Source: Candidatus Methylopumilus planktonicus | Lineage (GTDB): Bacteria; Pseudomonadota; Gammaproteobacteria; Burkholderiales; Methylophilaceae | NCBI RefSeq assembly: GCF_006364715.1 | Contig: NZ_CP040984.1 | Location: 1,178,001-1,242,000, forward strand | Direction: 5' to 3' | DNA length: 64,000 nt | Shown: positions 1 to 12,005 of the stretch, piece after piece | Numbering within the stretch: position 1 is the stretch's first letter | Layout of the letters: every line of letters starts with the position of its first letter | Position numbers and translations under genes: made by a program | The notes under the pieces: generated by a model | What the model was told of the DNA's origin: nothing | Database searches by the model: none | What the model saw: the letters and a program-made list of their open reading frames with translations, nothing else

Positions 1-1409
1 TCATCTTTTGTTAATTCACCATACTGTAAATTTATTATCGTTACATTTATACCCTCAAATATTTCTAAAAAATTTTCAAGTTTAAGGCTCGATCTTTCAC
101 CCATCGTAATACTTTTACTTCTCCAGGAAATTCCAATTACAGGTGAAGATTTAAATGGTTGACTAATTACAATCTCATCACTCACAATTAAATTCGTAGG
201 TTTAATTTCATTTAAATTAATCTCATTTTTAAGATTAATTTTTGCTAATGAAGCCAGAGGAATAAAATAATCAAACTCATTATCTATATGATCCGGATTT
301 GAATTTATAAATTCAATTTTTTTATCTTTATATGTTCTTTTAAAGATTGGAATCAATCTTTCATCTATGCAAATAGTCAATTTTGATGCAATTTTTAAAA
401 TATAATCTATATATCTACTATAATAAATCTGATCTGCAATGCCCTGCTCTTTCAATATCTTAATTGATGAGTTTGGTTTAATATTTATCCAACTATTTGG
501 ATCTAAATTATAAATATTTAGTATGCTGGTTTTTATGTTTAATCTGGATTCATAAAAATCAAAGCCTTGCAGATAATTTCCTTTTCTTATTAAGCTTGAT
601 GCTAACGCAAGGCGATGGTTGTTTTTATCCTCAGATTTATACCTAGTGTTTTTTTCTTGATTTAAGTTTAATTTATCAATGTTTATAGCCCTCCAAAAAT
701 GAGTTGTTGCTTTTTCAAAATGGCCTTGCGCGTCATACATAATACCCAACATATAAATTGGATTCGAGTAGAATTGATTTAATTTATTGCTCAAGTGGAA
801 ATATTTTTTTGCCTCTTCGAATTTACCTAAATGGTAATATGCTCTGCCAAATGAACATTGTACTGCAGGCAAATTTGGAGTCAGATCGTTAATCTCATTT
901 AAGAGAATTATTGATTCAAAATACTTGCCTTCATTAAGATAAAGATTAGCTAAATTCAGATAAGCACTCTCATGACTTTTATCTAAATCTATAATTTTTT
1001 TATAAATCTCTTTTTGTTCATTTTTTTTATTCTGAAACTCGTATATGTTTGCTAAATGTTCATAAGCCTCAAGATATTCAGGATTAATTTTTATTGCTTC
1101 CTTGCAATGAAAAATTGCATCTTCAAGCTGATCTAGTTCAGCTAAGGCAATTGCGCATCGATAATGTATAAGATAGTTTTCGGGATCTTGCAGAAGTAAC
1201 TTTTTTAAAAATACAACGGACTCAGATTTTTTATTTTGTGCAAACAATATTGTTGCAATATTACTTAATGCATCAGGATGATTAGGATAATTGTCTAAAA
1301 TAGATTTTAATATTTTTTCCGATCCGTCAAAATCCCCTACAGAAAAGAAATTCTCTGCTTCTTTAAATAATAGGTCTAAATTTATTTGATTCAATTTTAA
1401 ATCACTCAC
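1..1409 (-). CDS. TPR protein with SPINDLY/GT41-like C-terminal region (partial, runs off left edge)
   Basis: An open frame of at least 469 codons continues past the left edge. The first ~290 residues are tetratricopeptide helices (repeats of the type DALSNIATILFAQNK, AYEHLANIYEFQNK, AYLNLANLYLNEGK). The C-terminal part carries VIGISWRSKS and later INLQYGE, which match the conserved W-R and LQ-G stretches of TPR-glycosyltransferases of the SPINDLY/O-GlcNAc-transferase type. The likely role is glycosylation of a protein or surface structure, but substrate and activity are unproven. The only near start is GTG at 1409, because the first in-frame ATG lies far downstream and the ATG one base upstream is followed at once by TGA. 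No Shine-Dalgarno is seen; the U-tract of the porin terminator sits immediately before the start. A TTG at 1394 is an alternative start. Confidence 0.7.
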   Translation of the reverse strand, partial: MSDLKLNQINLDLLFKEAENFFSVGDFDGSEKILKSILDNYPNHPDALSNIATILFAQNKKSESVVFLKKLLLQDPENYLIHYRCAIALAELDQLEDAIFHCKEAIKINPEYLEAYEHLANIYEFQNKKNEQKEIYKKIIDLDKSHESAYLNLANLYLNEGKYFESIILLNEINDLTPNLPAVQCSFGRAYYHLGKFEEAKKYFHLSNKLNQFYSNPIYMLGIMYDAQGHFEKATTHFWRAINIDKLNLNQEKNTRYKSEDKNNHRLALASSLIRKGNYLQGFDFYESRLNIKTSILNIYNLDPNSWINIKPNSSIKILKEQGIADQIYYSRYIDYILKIASKLTICIDERLIPIFKRTYKDKKIEFINSNPDHIDNEFDYFIPLASLAKINLKNEINLNEIKPTNLIVSDEIVISQPFKSSPVIGISWRSKSITMGERSSLKLENFLEIFEGINVTIINLQYGELTKD

Positions 1410-1412
1410 ATT

Positions 1413-1445
1413 AAAAAAAACGGCATCTTTAAAAGATGCCGTTTT
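1413..1445 (-). terminator. Intrinsic terminator of the porin gene
   Basis: A perfect inverted repeat has arms AAAACGGCATCTTT (1417-1430) and AAAGATGCCGTTTT (1432-1445). Reading on the minus strand it ends in eight Ts (1420-1413). It lies 29 bases after the porin stop and is the textbook rho-independent form. It ends directly at the GTG start of the next minus-strand gene, so transcription of that gene would need read-through or a promoter inside the hairpin region. Confidence 0.9.
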
Positions 1446-1473
1446 AGTTATTTAAACTACTAGGAAATTAATC

Positions 1474-2772
1474 TTAGAAGAATAAAATCGCACCTAAAGA
1501 ACCAGTGTAAGACTTGTTCTCAGCACCAGCATGGCTTTCAGATGTGATGTGGTTATACTCAGCTACTAAATTTAAATGTTTAGTGAGTGGGTGATAAGCA
1601 CCAAGTGTCACTCTGTCATTAGTTTTTAGGAGAGTATTAACATCATTACCTGCCATGTCAAGTCTAGAGGTACCATATGCAAGTCCCAACTTCGTTTTAA
1701 CTGGGAGTACATACGTTACCTGAGCATAGCCACCATTTGAGTCTCTTCTTGCACCGTCAGCACTGATTGCGGCTGCGCCGACAAGAGTTGTACCTACGCC
1801 TCGACCATCATAGTAGTAACCTGTTAAGCCAAATCCTGCAACATTCAAGTTAGCACCAATATCAAATACACTTGCTGTGTATTCATATGCAGGAACTGCA
1901 GCTACACCAGCACGAACTTCAGTAGTGATAGCTGAACCGGTACCTAATGCTGCATAGAGTGTTTCAACCGCATCAACTGCATTAGTGTTAACTTTATTTG
2001 AAAGACCTGAAACCCAGATCTTACCTGTCATATCGTTTGCTGCAAATGAGTAAGAAGCCTTACCTTCAAAGCCAAAACGATCTTGGCTAGTAGTTAAACC
2101 GCCCATATTTGGGTTAGTTAAACCAACTGTTGCTTGGAAACCATTCATATTTGGCGTTGTGTAAGCAACTTGACCTTTCCATGCAGCGTAAAGGTAACCG
2201 GTACCGATACCACCGTTAGTTGTGTTTGCTGACGAGCCTGAAAGACCAGCACCAGAACCCACACCTAATAATGTCATATCATTCAAGATTGCGTCTTGAG
2301 CAAAAATACCAATATCTTTACCTAGCTTGAAAGAACCCCATGACTTATCACCAAATGATACGTATGTTTGACGATTAAGCATTTTAGAGCCGTTTGATGC
2401 TGTTGTGCCATCAACGAAAGCACCGTCACCAGAGATATCGTTTGCTGAAACACCTGGTTGCAAGCTGATTGTAAATTCAACATCTAAATCGTTTTGACGT
2501 GTTTTACCAGTAAAACCAATCCATGCTGGTAATAGACCTGTGTTAATGCCTTTTACTGTGCTGCTTCCAGTTGCTTCTTCTGTTCGTGCAAGGGCAACAC
2601 CTCCAGTTATGTCATTATTATCTTTACCTTTAGTAAAGTTCATGAAAGCGTTCACGTTACCGTTGATGTCCAATGTCCATTCACCTGCTGGAATGATAAT
2701 ACCAGCATTAGCTGCTGTTGCTGACATTGCTAAAACAGCACCAGCCACTGCTAATTTAATATTCTTGTTCAT
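1474..2772 (-). CDS. General outer-membrane porin (trimeric beta-barrel, Porin_4 type)
   Basis: The 432-residue protein begins with a classic signal peptide (MNKNIKLAVAGAVLAMSA, cleavage likely after AANA). It continues with alternating beta-strand sequence and ends in a terminal phenylalanine (GAILFF), the signal for barrel assembly by BAM. Length and pattern fit betaproteobacterial non-specific porins that let small solutes cross the outer membrane. A good Shine-Dalgarno (AGGAG) lies 8 bases before the ATG. A strong terminator follows. The ~90-base leader holds several inverted repeats, suggesting a structured, stable or regulated mRNA. Codon use looks richer in common codons than the neighbours, as expected for an abundant protein. 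Substrate selectivity cannot be read from the sequence. Confidence 0.9.
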   Translation of the reverse strand: MNKNIKLAVAGAVLAMSATAANAGIIIPAGEWTLDINGNVNAFMNFTKGKDNNDITGGVALARTEEATGSSTVKGINTGLLPAWIGFTGKTRQNDLDVEFTISLQPGVSANDISGDGAFVDGTTASNGSKMLNRQTYVSFGDKSWGSFKLGKDIGIFAQDAILNDMTLLGVGSGAGLSGSSANTTNGGIGTGYLYAAWKGQVAYTTPNMNGFQATVGLTNPNMGGLTTSQDRFGFEGKASYSFAANDMTGKIWVSGLSNKVNTNAVDAVETLYAALGTGSAITTEVRAGVAAVPAYEYTASVFDIGANLNVAGFGLTGYYYDGRGVGTTLVGAAAISADGARRDSNGGYAQVTYVLPVKTKLGLAYGTSRLDMAGNDVNTLLKTNDRVTLGAYHPLTKHLNLVAEYNHITSESHAGAENKSYTGSLGAILFF

Positions 2773-2797
2773 ATATTTCTCCTATTGTTTTTAAAAC

Positions 2798-2871
2798 CTC
2801 ATCAATTGCTTGATGAGAAAGTTCGCGAACTTTCCCAATGAATAAAAGCTTCATCAAGAAGGTAGATGAAG
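2798..2871. repeat. Three tandem inverted repeats in the porin leader
   Basis: Reading upstream of the porin start there are three consecutive inverted repeats. They are CTCATCAA/TTGATGAG with a 4-base loop (2798-2817), the perfect 18-base palindrome GAAAGTTCGCGAACTTTC (2817-2834), and CTTCATC/GATGAAG with a 9-base loop (2849-2871). The first two abut at base 2817. A fourth pair, TTTTGTTG/CAACAAAA (2943-2966), lies further up. They would form stem-loops in the porin 5' UTR or serve as operator sites for a dimeric regulator. Which of these applies is not known. Confidence 0.6.
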
Positions 2872-2899
2872 TATGAACCATCAAATGAGTGCGTCGCAA
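2870..2899 (-). promoter_or_regulatory. Weak candidate sigma-70 promoter for the porin
   Basis: On the minus strand TTGCGA (2899-2894) and CATACT (2875-2870) are separated by 18 bases. This would start transcription near 2863 and give a ~90-base leader containing the first two inverted repeats. The -10 match is only four of six. Confidence 0.3.
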
Positions 2900-2984
2900 G
2901 TATTTTTAGTGTTTTTTACGACATTTGTGAAGTTTTGTAGGCTTTTGTTGCAAATTTACAACAAAATTATTTTAAGTTATTGAT

Positions 2985-4091
2985 TTATAATAACTTTTCA
3001 TACTCACGAATTGCATAGCGATCCGTCATACCCGCAATATAGTCCGCAATAACCCGCGGTTTTTCCTCTTTGCCGATAGATTGGTAATCAGAAGGGATTA
3101 AGTTTAAGTCGTCCATATATACCTTAAATAAACCCTCAATGGTCTTTACTGCCTTGTCCGTCATCTCGGTCACTTTAGGGTGAAGGTATAAAGACTTTCT
3201 TAGGAACTGTTTTAGCTCAAGCTGTTTTTCTGCCATATCGGTCGAAAAATCGATCATGGGACCATTGAGCCTTACCTCGTCCACAGTTTTGGGTTTTGAT
3301 ACCTTTATATATGAGAGGCTGGTTCGACATAAATCATCGACTAAATGATGGATCATGCGTCGAATGGTTTCATGGACAAGTCTTTTTTGAGATAAATCGG
3401 GATAAAGTGCTTTTACTTTTAAGGCGTGCTCTTTAAAAAGAGAAACCTCAATCAATTGATCGATCGTTAAAAGTCCTGAACGGATGCCATCATCAATATC
3501 GTGATTGTTGTAAGCAATCTCATCCGCAAAATTTGCAATCTGCCCCTCAAGCGTCGTTTCTGTTTTATCTAAAAACCTTTGACCTACATCGCCTAATTTT
3601 TCAGCATTTTTAATAGAACAGTGTTTTAGGATGCCTTCCCTTGTTTCAAAGGTAAGATTTAGTCCATCAAATTCTGCATATCGCTGTTCTAAAAGATCAA
3701 CGACACGAAGTGACTGAAGATTGTGTTCGAAGCCACCATATTCTTTCATGCAACGATTTAAGGCATCTTGTCCTGCATGTCCAAAAGGTGTGTGACCTAA
3801 ATCGTGCGCTAAGGCTATGGCTTCTGCTAAGTCTTCATGAAGATTTAAGGTTCTGGCAATACTTCTAGCAATTTGGGCGACTTCTAAGCTATGCGTTAAG
3901 CGCGTTCTAAATAAATCACCTTCATGATTGACAAACACTTGAGTTTTATATTCAAGCCGCCTAAAGGCAGTCGAGTGGATGACGCGGTCTCGATCGCGCT
4001 GGAAATCATTTCTTATAGTTGAGATTTCTTCTTTAAAACGCCGGCCGCGAGATTGTTCTGGATGCGCGGCGTATGCTGCCAACTTCATCAT
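2985..4091 (-). CDS. dgt: Deoxyguanosinetriphosphate triphosphohydrolase-like protein
   Basis: This 368-residue HD-superfamily enzyme would hydrolyse dNTPs to the nucleoside and tripolyphosphate, or act as a related phosphohydrolase, in the cytoplasm. The metal-binding set is visible: H67 in RLTHSLEVA, the H96-D97 pair in [13 protein letters not shown], and D190 in [11 protein letters not shown]. Length fits the shorter Dgt-like group (about 370-400 residues) rather than the 500-residue E. coli Dgt, so true dGTP specificity is uncertain. Its start codon overlaps the aroB stop by four bases (ATGA), so it is translationally coupled in an aroK-aroB-dgt unit, a common betaproteobacterial order. 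MMK gives two adjacent possible start codons. Confidence 0.88.
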   Translation of the reverse strand: MMKLAAYAAHPEQSRGRRFKEEISTIRNDFQRDRDRVIHSTAFRRLEYKTQVFVNHEGDLFRTRLTHSLEVAQIARSIARTLNLHEDLAEAIALAHDLGHTPFGHAGQDALNRCMKEYGGFEHNLQSLRVVDLLEQRYAEFDGLNLTFETREGILKHCSIKNAEKLGDVGQRFLDKTETTLEGQIANFADEIAYNNHDIDDGIRSGLLTIDQLIEVSLFKEHALKVKALYPDLSQKRLVHETIRRMIHHLVDDLCRTSLSYIKVSKPKTVDEVRLNGPMIDFSTDMAEKQLELKQFLRKSLYLHPKVTEMTDKAVKTIEGLFKVYMDDLNLIPSDYQSIGKEEKPRVIADYIAGMTDRYAIREYEKLL

Positions 4092-5176
4092 GCTGAAAAA
4101 TTTGACGTTTGAAGTGTGGTCTTTAAATGTTTCGTATCGTAATCACTTGTGATCACAGCGTCGCCAATACCTTTTTGTAACACCAATCTAATTTTTCCAT
4201 CCACGACTTTCTTATCCATACTCATGAGTTCCATATATTGATCCTCACTTATCTTTGGGGGATCAGTTGGAAGCTTGGCTTCTTTTAAAAGTTTAATGAT
4301 GCGAGTAAATTCTTCACCCTTTACCCATCCCATGAGTTTTGATAAATGAGCTGCCATCACAATACCGGTTGCTACCGCTTCACCGTGAAGCCACACACCA
4401 TAGCCCATGGCATTTTCAATGGCATGCCCAAAAGTATGCCCCAGATTTAATGTGGCTCGTATACCCGATTCATGTTCGTCTATTTCCACCACATCGGCTT
4501 TGTTTTGGCATGAGCGCTCTATAGCTTCAATCAAAAGTGATGGATTTAATTTCATGAGGCCATCAATATTTTTTTCAAGCCAAGTAAAAAATGTTTCATC
4601 GCGAATCAATCCGTACTTAATCACTTCTGCCATGCCTGCTGAAAATTCTCTTTGAGCTAATGTTTTTAAAGTGTCAATATCTGCAATCACACATTGCGGC
4701 TGATAAAAAGCACCAATCATATTTTTACCCATGGGGTGATTGATACCCGTTTTGCCACCGACGGATGAATCTACTTGTGATAAAAGTGTGGTGGGGATTT
4801 GTATAAAAGGAATGCCTCTTAAATAAGTCGCAGCAGCATATCCTGTCATGTCACCTATAACACCGCCCCCTAATGCAATGAGCGTCACAGTGCGTTCACA
4901 TTTTTCTTTTAAAAGTGCGTCGTAAATAAGATTTAAGGTTTCTTGATTCTTATAAGATTCTCCATCGGGCAAGATAATCGGAAACGCTTTAATGTCATGC
5001 TTTTTTAAAAGAGATAGCAATGGATCAAGATATAAAGGTGCAATTGTTGTATTGGTCACAACCGCAACATGTTTTTGTTTTAAGTGAGATTCGATGAGTT
5101 TAATTTGAGACAGCAAGCCCTCTCCAATGTAAATGGGATAGGATCGATTCTCTAGTTGAATATGAAGTGTTTGCAT
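4088..5176 (-). CDS. aroB: 3-dehydroquinate synthase
   Basis: This enzyme converts DAHP to 3-dehydroquinate, the second step of the shikimate pathway, using NAD and a divalent metal in the cytoplasm. The 362 residues show the NAD-binding GGGVIGDM (103-110), the substrate loop [19 protein letters not shown] (126-144), and metal ligands E184, H247 and H251 ([11 protein letters not shown]). Length is normal for the family. The gene lies 4 bases after aroK and overlaps dgt by ATGA, so the three are almost certainly one transcript. Confidence 0.97.
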   Translation of the reverse strand: MQTLHIQLENRSYPIYIGEGLLSQIKLIESHLKQKHVAVVTNTTIAPLYLDPLLSLLKKHDIKAFPIILPDGESYKNQETLNLIYDALLKEKCERTVTLIALGGGVIGDMTGYAAATYLRGIPFIQIPTTLLSQVDSSVGGKTGINHPMGKNMIGAFYQPQCVIADIDTLKTLAQREFSAGMAEVIKYGLIRDETFFTWLEKNIDGLMKLNPSLLIEAIERSCQNKADVVEIDEHESGIRATLNLGHTFGHAIENAMGYGVWLHGEAVATGIVMAAHLSKLMGWVKGEEFTRIIKLLKEAKLPTDPPKISEDQYMELMSMDKKVVDGKIRLVLQKGIGDAVITSDYDTKHLKTTLQTSNFSA

Positions 5177-5180
5177 GTAC

Positions 5181-5696
5181 TTAACTTAATAATGACTCAA
5201 TTTTATTAATGATCGTTTGGGTTTTTTGCTGTCCAGTATCGACGACAAATGACGCCACATTTAAATACAAAGGATGTCTATCTTTATATAACTGATTTAA
5301 GGTCTCTAACATATTACCCTGCTGTAAAAGTGGGCGATCCTTATCGTAAGCCATGCGCTTTGCTAAGTGTTGAGGTTTGGCATTTAGATAGATGACCTTA
5401 CCTCTTTCTTTTAAAAGCACTCGATTTTCTTCACTTAATATTGCACCCCCGCCTGTAGCTAAAATAATATCTTTTTTACTCGAAAGTTCATCAATCATTT
5501 GCGTTTCTCTTTTGCGAAAGCCTTCTTCGCCCTCGAGTTCAAAAATCACAGAAACTTTAACACCTAATTTTTTTTCAATTTCATGATCAGTATCGTAAAA
5601 AGTTTTTTTAAGTTTTTTGGCTAACAATTTACCTATGGTCGTTTTACCTGCGCCCATAAGTCCCACAAAAAAAATATTGTCATTAATCGTTGCCAT
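5181..5696 (-). CDS. aroK: Shikimate kinase
   Basis: This enzyme phosphorylates shikimate with ATP, the fifth step of the shikimate pathway. The 171-residue protein has a P-loop at 12-19 (GLMGAGKT), the DTDHEIE shikimate-binding acidic motif, GGGAIL in the substrate loop, and the lid arginine in DRPLL. It is the first gene of aroK-aroB-dgt and is divergent from mrcA with 140 bases between. In many betaproteobacteria a pilMNOPQ block sits between mrcA and aroK; it is absent here. Confidence 0.96.
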   Translation of the reverse strand: MATINDNIFFVGLMGAGKTTIGKLLAKKLKKTFYDTDHEIEKKLGVKVSVIFELEGEEGFRKRETQMIDELSSKKDIILATGGGAILSEENRVLLKERGKVIYLNAKPQHLAKRMAYDKDRPLLQQGNMLETLNQLYKDRHPLYLNVASFVVDTGQQKTQTIINKIESLLS

Positions 5697-5766
5697 GACG
5701 AACTAGCTTTATATTCAAGAATACTGATTATTTTAAGGGATTAATGAAGTTCTGGTTCGAATTGCC

Positions 5767-5795
5767 TACAAATAATCTTCAACACCTTTTATAAT
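5767..5795 (+). promoter_or_regulatory. Candidate promoter for mrcA
   Basis: A perfect -10 hexamer TATAAT lies at 5790-5795, 41 bases before the mrcA start. The -35 at a 17-base spacing (TACAAA, 5767-5772) is poor, matching three of six. Confidence 0.4.
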
Positions 5796-5836
5796 AAGGT
5801 CCATTCATCCATCTTAAATCTCATATAAAAAGACTT

Positions 5837-8119
5837 ATGGCAAAACCTACTCTCATTAAACGTCTCATGATGTGGTTTTTCATAAGCTTGGCAGCCATGG
5901 GAGCATTGATTGCCTTAACTATTGCTTTAGTCATGCCCTCATTACCTTCCCTCGAATCGCTGACAGAATACCGTCCTAAACTACCTTTAAGAGTCTATAG
6001 CTCAGACGGATTTCTGATGGCTGAATTTGGTGAAGAGCGTCGTGCCTTTATTAAGATTCGTAATGTGCCAAAAAAAATGAAGAATGCCATTTTGGCAATT
6101 GAAGACCGTCGTTTCTATCAACACAAAGGGGTTGATGCCGTTGGAGTTGGACGGGCGATTGTCAAAAATCTAGCAGGTGCCTCTCATGAAGGAGCGAGCA
6201 CGATTACGATGCAAGTTGCGCGCAATTTTTTTCTATCATCCGATAGAACATTACGTCGTAAGATCAGTGAAGTTTTTCTTTCCTACAAGATAGAAAAAAA
6301 TCTGAACAAAGATCAAATCTTAGAGCTTTATATTAATCAAATTTATTTGGGTCAGCGTGCCTACGGTTTTGGCGCAGCAGCTCTCGTCTATTATGGCAAG
6401 CCTTTAGAAAAATTATCCTTGGCTGAATGTGCTCTTTTAGCCGGCCTTCCTAAAGCACCTTCAAACTACAACCCATTTACCAATCCAAAACGCGCCATTC
6501 AACGTCAACGTGAAGTCTTAAAAAATATGTTGCGTTATGAATTTATTGATCCAAAAGCTTTTGAAGAAGCGATGAATCAAACGCTTCATTTCAAGGAGTC
6601 ACGACAATCTAGAGATTTAATGGCTGACCATGCATCCGAAATGGTAAGACAAGTACTTTACGATCAATATAAAGATGATATCTATACAAGCGGTATTAAG
6701 GTTTACACCACCATCAAGAAAGCCAACCAAGAGGCGGCTAATGAAGCGGTATTAAGAGGCATCTTGGATTACGATCGTCGCCATGAATATCGAGGCCCTG
6801 AAAAAACGATTGATTTGGAAGGAAAAAAATTCGAAGATCAAAAAAATAAGATAGTCGATACACTTGATAGCATAGAAGAATACAACGGATTTATTCCAGC
6901 CGTGGTTATTAAAGCTGAATCTAAATATATTCAAGCTTTCACTAAAAAAGGTGACATGGTTGATATTAAAAATGATGGCTTAGCGCTTATTCAAAAAACT
7001 TTAATCGACAAAGACCCTAAAAATAGAAAAGTTAAACCAGGCTCTATTATTCGTGTGATTCAAAAAAATAAACATTGGGAGGTGGTGCAACTTCCTAAAG
7101 TGGAAGCCTCATTAGTCTCAATGGATCCTCAAACGGGTGCCATTTCAGCACTCGTTGGCGGCTTTGATTTTAATCGGAATAAATATAACCATGTCACTCA
7201 AGCGAAACGCCAGCCTGGCTCAACTTTCAAGCCTTTTATTTATTCTGCAGCCTTGGAAAAAGGTATTACACCTGCCACCATTGTGAATGATGCGCCACTT
7301 CATTTCTCAGCAGCTGAAACAGGAAGCGGTATGGATTGGGATCCACAAAATTATGATAATGATTTTGATGGGTATATCAGACTTCGTAATGGTTTAGCAA
7401 AATCTAAAAACTTAGTCGCCATTCGTATACTCAAATCAATTGGCGCTCCCTATGCGCAAGACTATGCATCACGCTTTGGTTTTGATCCTGCAAATCATCC
7501 TGCGTACTTATCTATGGGGTTAGGTGTTGGCTCTGCCACGCTTATCGAAATGGTAACTGCATATGGTGTATTTGCAAATGGAGGTTATCTTAAAAAACCT
7601 TATCTTATTGAAAAGATGGTTGATAGTCAGGGTCAAGTCATCGATCAAACCAATACGATGTTTCAAAATGAAGAAACGCCGCGTGTCATTGATCCTAGAA
7701 ATGCATTTATCATGACGACCCTTTTACAAGATGTGGTCAATAAAGGAACCGCTCAAAAAGCTAAGGCATTAGGTCGATCAGATATTGCAGGCAAAACAGG
7801 TACCACAAATAATCAAGTAGATGCCTGGTTCGCAGGTTACACGCCTTCACAAGTTGCCATTGCATGGATTGGATTTGATCAGCCTAAATCATTAGGTAGG
7901 GATGAAACAGGCTCTCAAGCTGCACTCCCTATATGGATTAAATATATGCAGACTGCTCTCAAAGATGTTCCTGTACAAAATTATGCGATGCCTGATGGCG
8001 TCATGATTCGCAAAATTAAATCAGATACTGGTACCCCGGCTAACGAAAATGAAGAAGGTGTGAATGAATATTTCTATTCAGAATTTCCACCACATAACGA
8101 GATACATCTCCTCAATTAA
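5837..8119 (+). CDS. mrcA: Penicillin-binding protein 1A (bifunctional transglycosylase/transpeptidase)
   Basis: This class A PBP polymerises lipid II and cross-links peptidoglycan at the periplasmic face. The 760 residues hold an N-terminal membrane anchor (about 10-32), a GT51 domain with catalytic E89 in AIEDRRFYQHKG, and a transpeptidase domain. That domain has the SxxK serine near residue 462 (PGSTFKPF), SKN (AKSKNLVAI) and KTGTT near 653. Length is usual for betaproteobacterial PBP1A. It pairs functionally with the mreBCD-mrdAB genes downstream in the window. The next gene starts 20 bases later. Confidence 0.96.
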   Translation: MAKPTLIKRLMMWFFISLAAMGALIALTIALVMPSLPSLESLTEYRPKLPLRVYSSDGFLMAEFGEERRAFIKIRNVPKKMKNAILAIEDRRFYQHKGVDAVGVGRAIVKNLAGASHEGASTITMQVARNFFLSSDRTLRRKISEVFLSYKIEKNLNKDQILELYINQIYLGQRAYGFGAAALVYYGKPLEKLSLAECALLAGLPKAPSNYNPFTNPKRAIQRQREVLKNMLRYEFIDPKAFEEAMNQTLHFKESRQSRDLMADHASEMVRQVLYDQYKDDIYTSGIKVYTTIKKANQEAANEAVLRGILDYDRRHEYRGPEKTIDLEGKKFEDQKNKIVDTLDSIEEYNGFIPAVVIKAESKYIQAFTKKGDMVDIKNDGLALIQKTLIDKDPKNRKVKPGSIIRVIQKNKHWEVVQLPKVEASLVSMDPQTGAISALVGGFDFNRNKYNHVTQAKRQPGSTFKPFIYSAALEKGITPATIVNDAPLHFSAAETGSGMDWDPQNYDNDFDGYIRLRNGLAKSKNLVAIRILKSIGAPYAQDYASRFGFDPANHPAYLSMGLGVGSATLIEMVTAYGVFANGGYLKKPYLIEKMVDSQGQVIDQTNTMFQNEETPRVIDPRNAFIMTTLLQDVVNKGTAQKAKALGRSDIAGKTGTTNNQVDAWFAGYTPSQVAIAWIGFDQPKSLGRDETGSQAALPIWIKYMQTALKDVPVQNYAMPDGVMIRKIKSDTGTPANENEEGVNEYFYSEFPPHNEIHLLN

Positions 8120-8139
8120 TTTTTAAAAAAGTGTTTTAT

Positions 8140-10218
<2,079 letters not shown>

Positions 10219-10231
10219 ATCTCAACTTTAA

Positions 10232-11026
10232 TTACAAAAATTTAAATAGAGTTTTTAACGATTGTCCTGGATCAAATTCTCTCATAAAAACCTCTCCAAT
10301 TAGAAAAGTATTAACATCATGGTCTTGCATCAAGCTCACATCTTTTTTGGTAAAAATACCAGATTCAGTGACAATAATTTTATCTGAACTTATATTTCTT
10401 ATTAAATCAAAGGTTGTTTGCAAAGAAACATCAAATGTTTTTAAATTACGATTGTTAATGCCTAGAAGACTAGTCTTTAGTTGCAATGCTAAATCGAGCT
10501 CTTCCTGATTATGCACTTCAACTAATACATTCATACCTAGGCTATGTGTAATTTCTTCGAGCTCTTGCATCAAATCTAAAGGTAAAGCTGCAACAATAAG
10601 CAGAATGCAATCAGCGCCCATCGCGCGTGCTTCATAAATTTGATATGGGTCCACCATAAAATCTTTGCGCAATACGGGAAGGCTGCATGCAGCTCTCGCT
10701 TCTTTTAAATAATTAGCATGGCCTTGAAAATATTTTTGATCAGTAAGTACTGATAAACAAGTAGCACCGCCTTTTTCATAAGAGATGGCGATCTCTTTTG
10801 GATTAAAATTTTCTCTGATGACGCCTTTAGAAGGACTCGCTTTTTTAATTTCAGCAATGACAGCCGCTTTATTTTTTAAGAGTTGCGTTTCAATTGCCTT
10901 AATAAAACCTCTAGGTTGAGAAGCGCTTTTCACTTCATCTTGTAATTGATGAAGTGATTTAATTTTTTGCGAGTCTTTAATTTCTTCGAATTTAGTGGCA
11001 ATGATCGTATCAAGAATATTAGCCAT
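10232..11026 (-). CDS. trpC: Indole-3-glycerol phosphate synthase
   Basis: This TIM-barrel enzyme closes CdRP to indole-3-glycerol phosphate in tryptophan synthesis. The 264 residues show the phosphate and catalytic motifs [44 protein letters not shown] and VTESGI. It is the monofunctional form with no TrpF fusion. The start overlaps the trpD stop by eight bases, so translation is coupled. Confidence 0.96.
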   Translation of the reverse strand: MANILDTIIATKFEEIKDSQKIKSLHQLQDEVKSASQPRGFIKAIETQLLKNKAAVIAEIKKASPSKGVIRENFNPKEIAISYEKGGATCLSVLTDQKYFQGHANYLKEARAACSLPVLRKDFMVDPYQIYEARAMGADCILLIVAALPLDLMQELEEITHSLGMNVLVEVHNQEELDLALQLKTSLLGINNRNLKTFDVSLQTTFDLIRNISSDKIIVTESGIFTKKDVSLMQDHDVNTFLIGEVFMREFDPGQSLKTLFKFL

Positions 11027-12005
11027 GGGATGCCACCTTCAGTGCTTCTAATTTTTTCAAAGCTAACCCTTGGTCAATCACTGACGCAGCTTTTTCAATA
11101 CCTTCATTTAAAGTTGAAGTAATGCCGCTGACATAAATGGCTGCGCCTGCATTAAGAGTGGTGATATTGCGATGGGCACCATGACTACCATTTAACACAT
11201 CGATCATCATAGCCTTTGATGCATCTGCATTTTCTACCTGAATCGTTTTAAGATCTGCTAAATCTAATCCAAAATCAGTTGGCTTGATGGTATAGGTTGT
11301 AATCGTTTTATTTTTTAACTCTGTTACAGTGGTGGGGCTTGCGATAGAAATTTCATCCATACCATCTTCGCCATGCACTACCATGACATGTTCACTTCCT
11401 AATTTTGACAACACCTCTGCCATGGTTTGCGTGAGCGACTTATCGTAAACACCCAATACTTGTCGCGTTGCGAATGCTGGATTAGCTAAAGGGCCTAAAA
11501 CATTAAAAATCGTTCTAATGCCTAATTTTTTTCGAACGGGTGCTGCATATCGCATCGCTGGATGAAAATTCGGTGCAAACATAAAGGCAATGCCAATCTC
11601 GCTCACAAGGGAAGCCACTTTCTCAGCCGTTAAATTCACTTTAACACCTAATGCTTCTAATACATCAGCACTGCCGCATTTAGATGAGACTGAACGGCCC
11701 CCATGTTTGGCTACTTTCACACCCGCACTTGCTGCAACAATTGCACTTAAGGTTGACACATTAAAAGTTTGTATGCCATCGCCACCTGTGCCACAGGTAT
11801 CTACTAAATATGTTTTATCCTTAATCACCACTTGCTTTGAAAATTGACGCATCACGGTTGCTGCATCAAAAATATTTTCTGCGGTCACTCCTTTTTCATT
11901 AAGAGCCAATACATAAGATTCAATAATGTCATCACTTAATACGCCTGACATTAAAGAATGCATAAAATCTTTCACAGATAATTCTTTTGAGTCTATGTTA
12001 GCCAT
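11019..12005 (-). CDS. trpD: Anthranilate phosphoribosyltransferase
   Basis: This enzyme transfers phosphoribose from PRPP to anthranilate. The 328 residues contain the PRPP-binding [30 protein letters not shown], and the anthranilate-site [13 protein letters not shown]. It overlaps trpG by eight bases upstream and trpC by eight bases downstream, so trpGDC forms a tightly coupled set. Length is normal (330-345). Confidence 0.96.
   Translation of the reverse strand: MANIDSKELSVKDFMHSLMSGVLSDDIIESYVLALNEKGVTAENIFDAATVMRQFSKQVVIKDKTYLVDTCGTGGDGIQTFNVSTLSAIVAASAGVKVAKHGGRSVSSKCGSADVLEALGVKVNLTAEKVASLVSEIGIAFMFAPNFHPAMRYAAPVRKKLGIRTIFNVLGPLANPAFATRQVLGVYDKSLTQTMAEVLSKLGSEHVMVVHGEDGMDEISIASPTTVTELKNKTITTYTIKPTDFGLDLADLKTIQVENADASKAMMIDVLNGSHGAHRNITTLNAGAAIYVSGITSTLNEGIEKAASVIDQGLALKKLEALKVASHG

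Noticed and set aside
2540..2794. Open frame on the plus strand opposite the porin gene
   Set aside because: It is a mirror of the porin coding sequence with no ribosome-binding site and no recognisable domains.
2943..2966. TTTTGTTG/CAACAAAA as a terminator for dgt
   Set aside because: No T-run follows on the minus strand and the stem is AT-rich; an operator or leader role for the porin is just as likely.
5754..5766. GGTTCGAATTGCC, resembling a tRNA T-arm
   Set aside because: No acceptor, D or anticodon stems can be drawn in the 140-base gap, and no CCA-like end follows.
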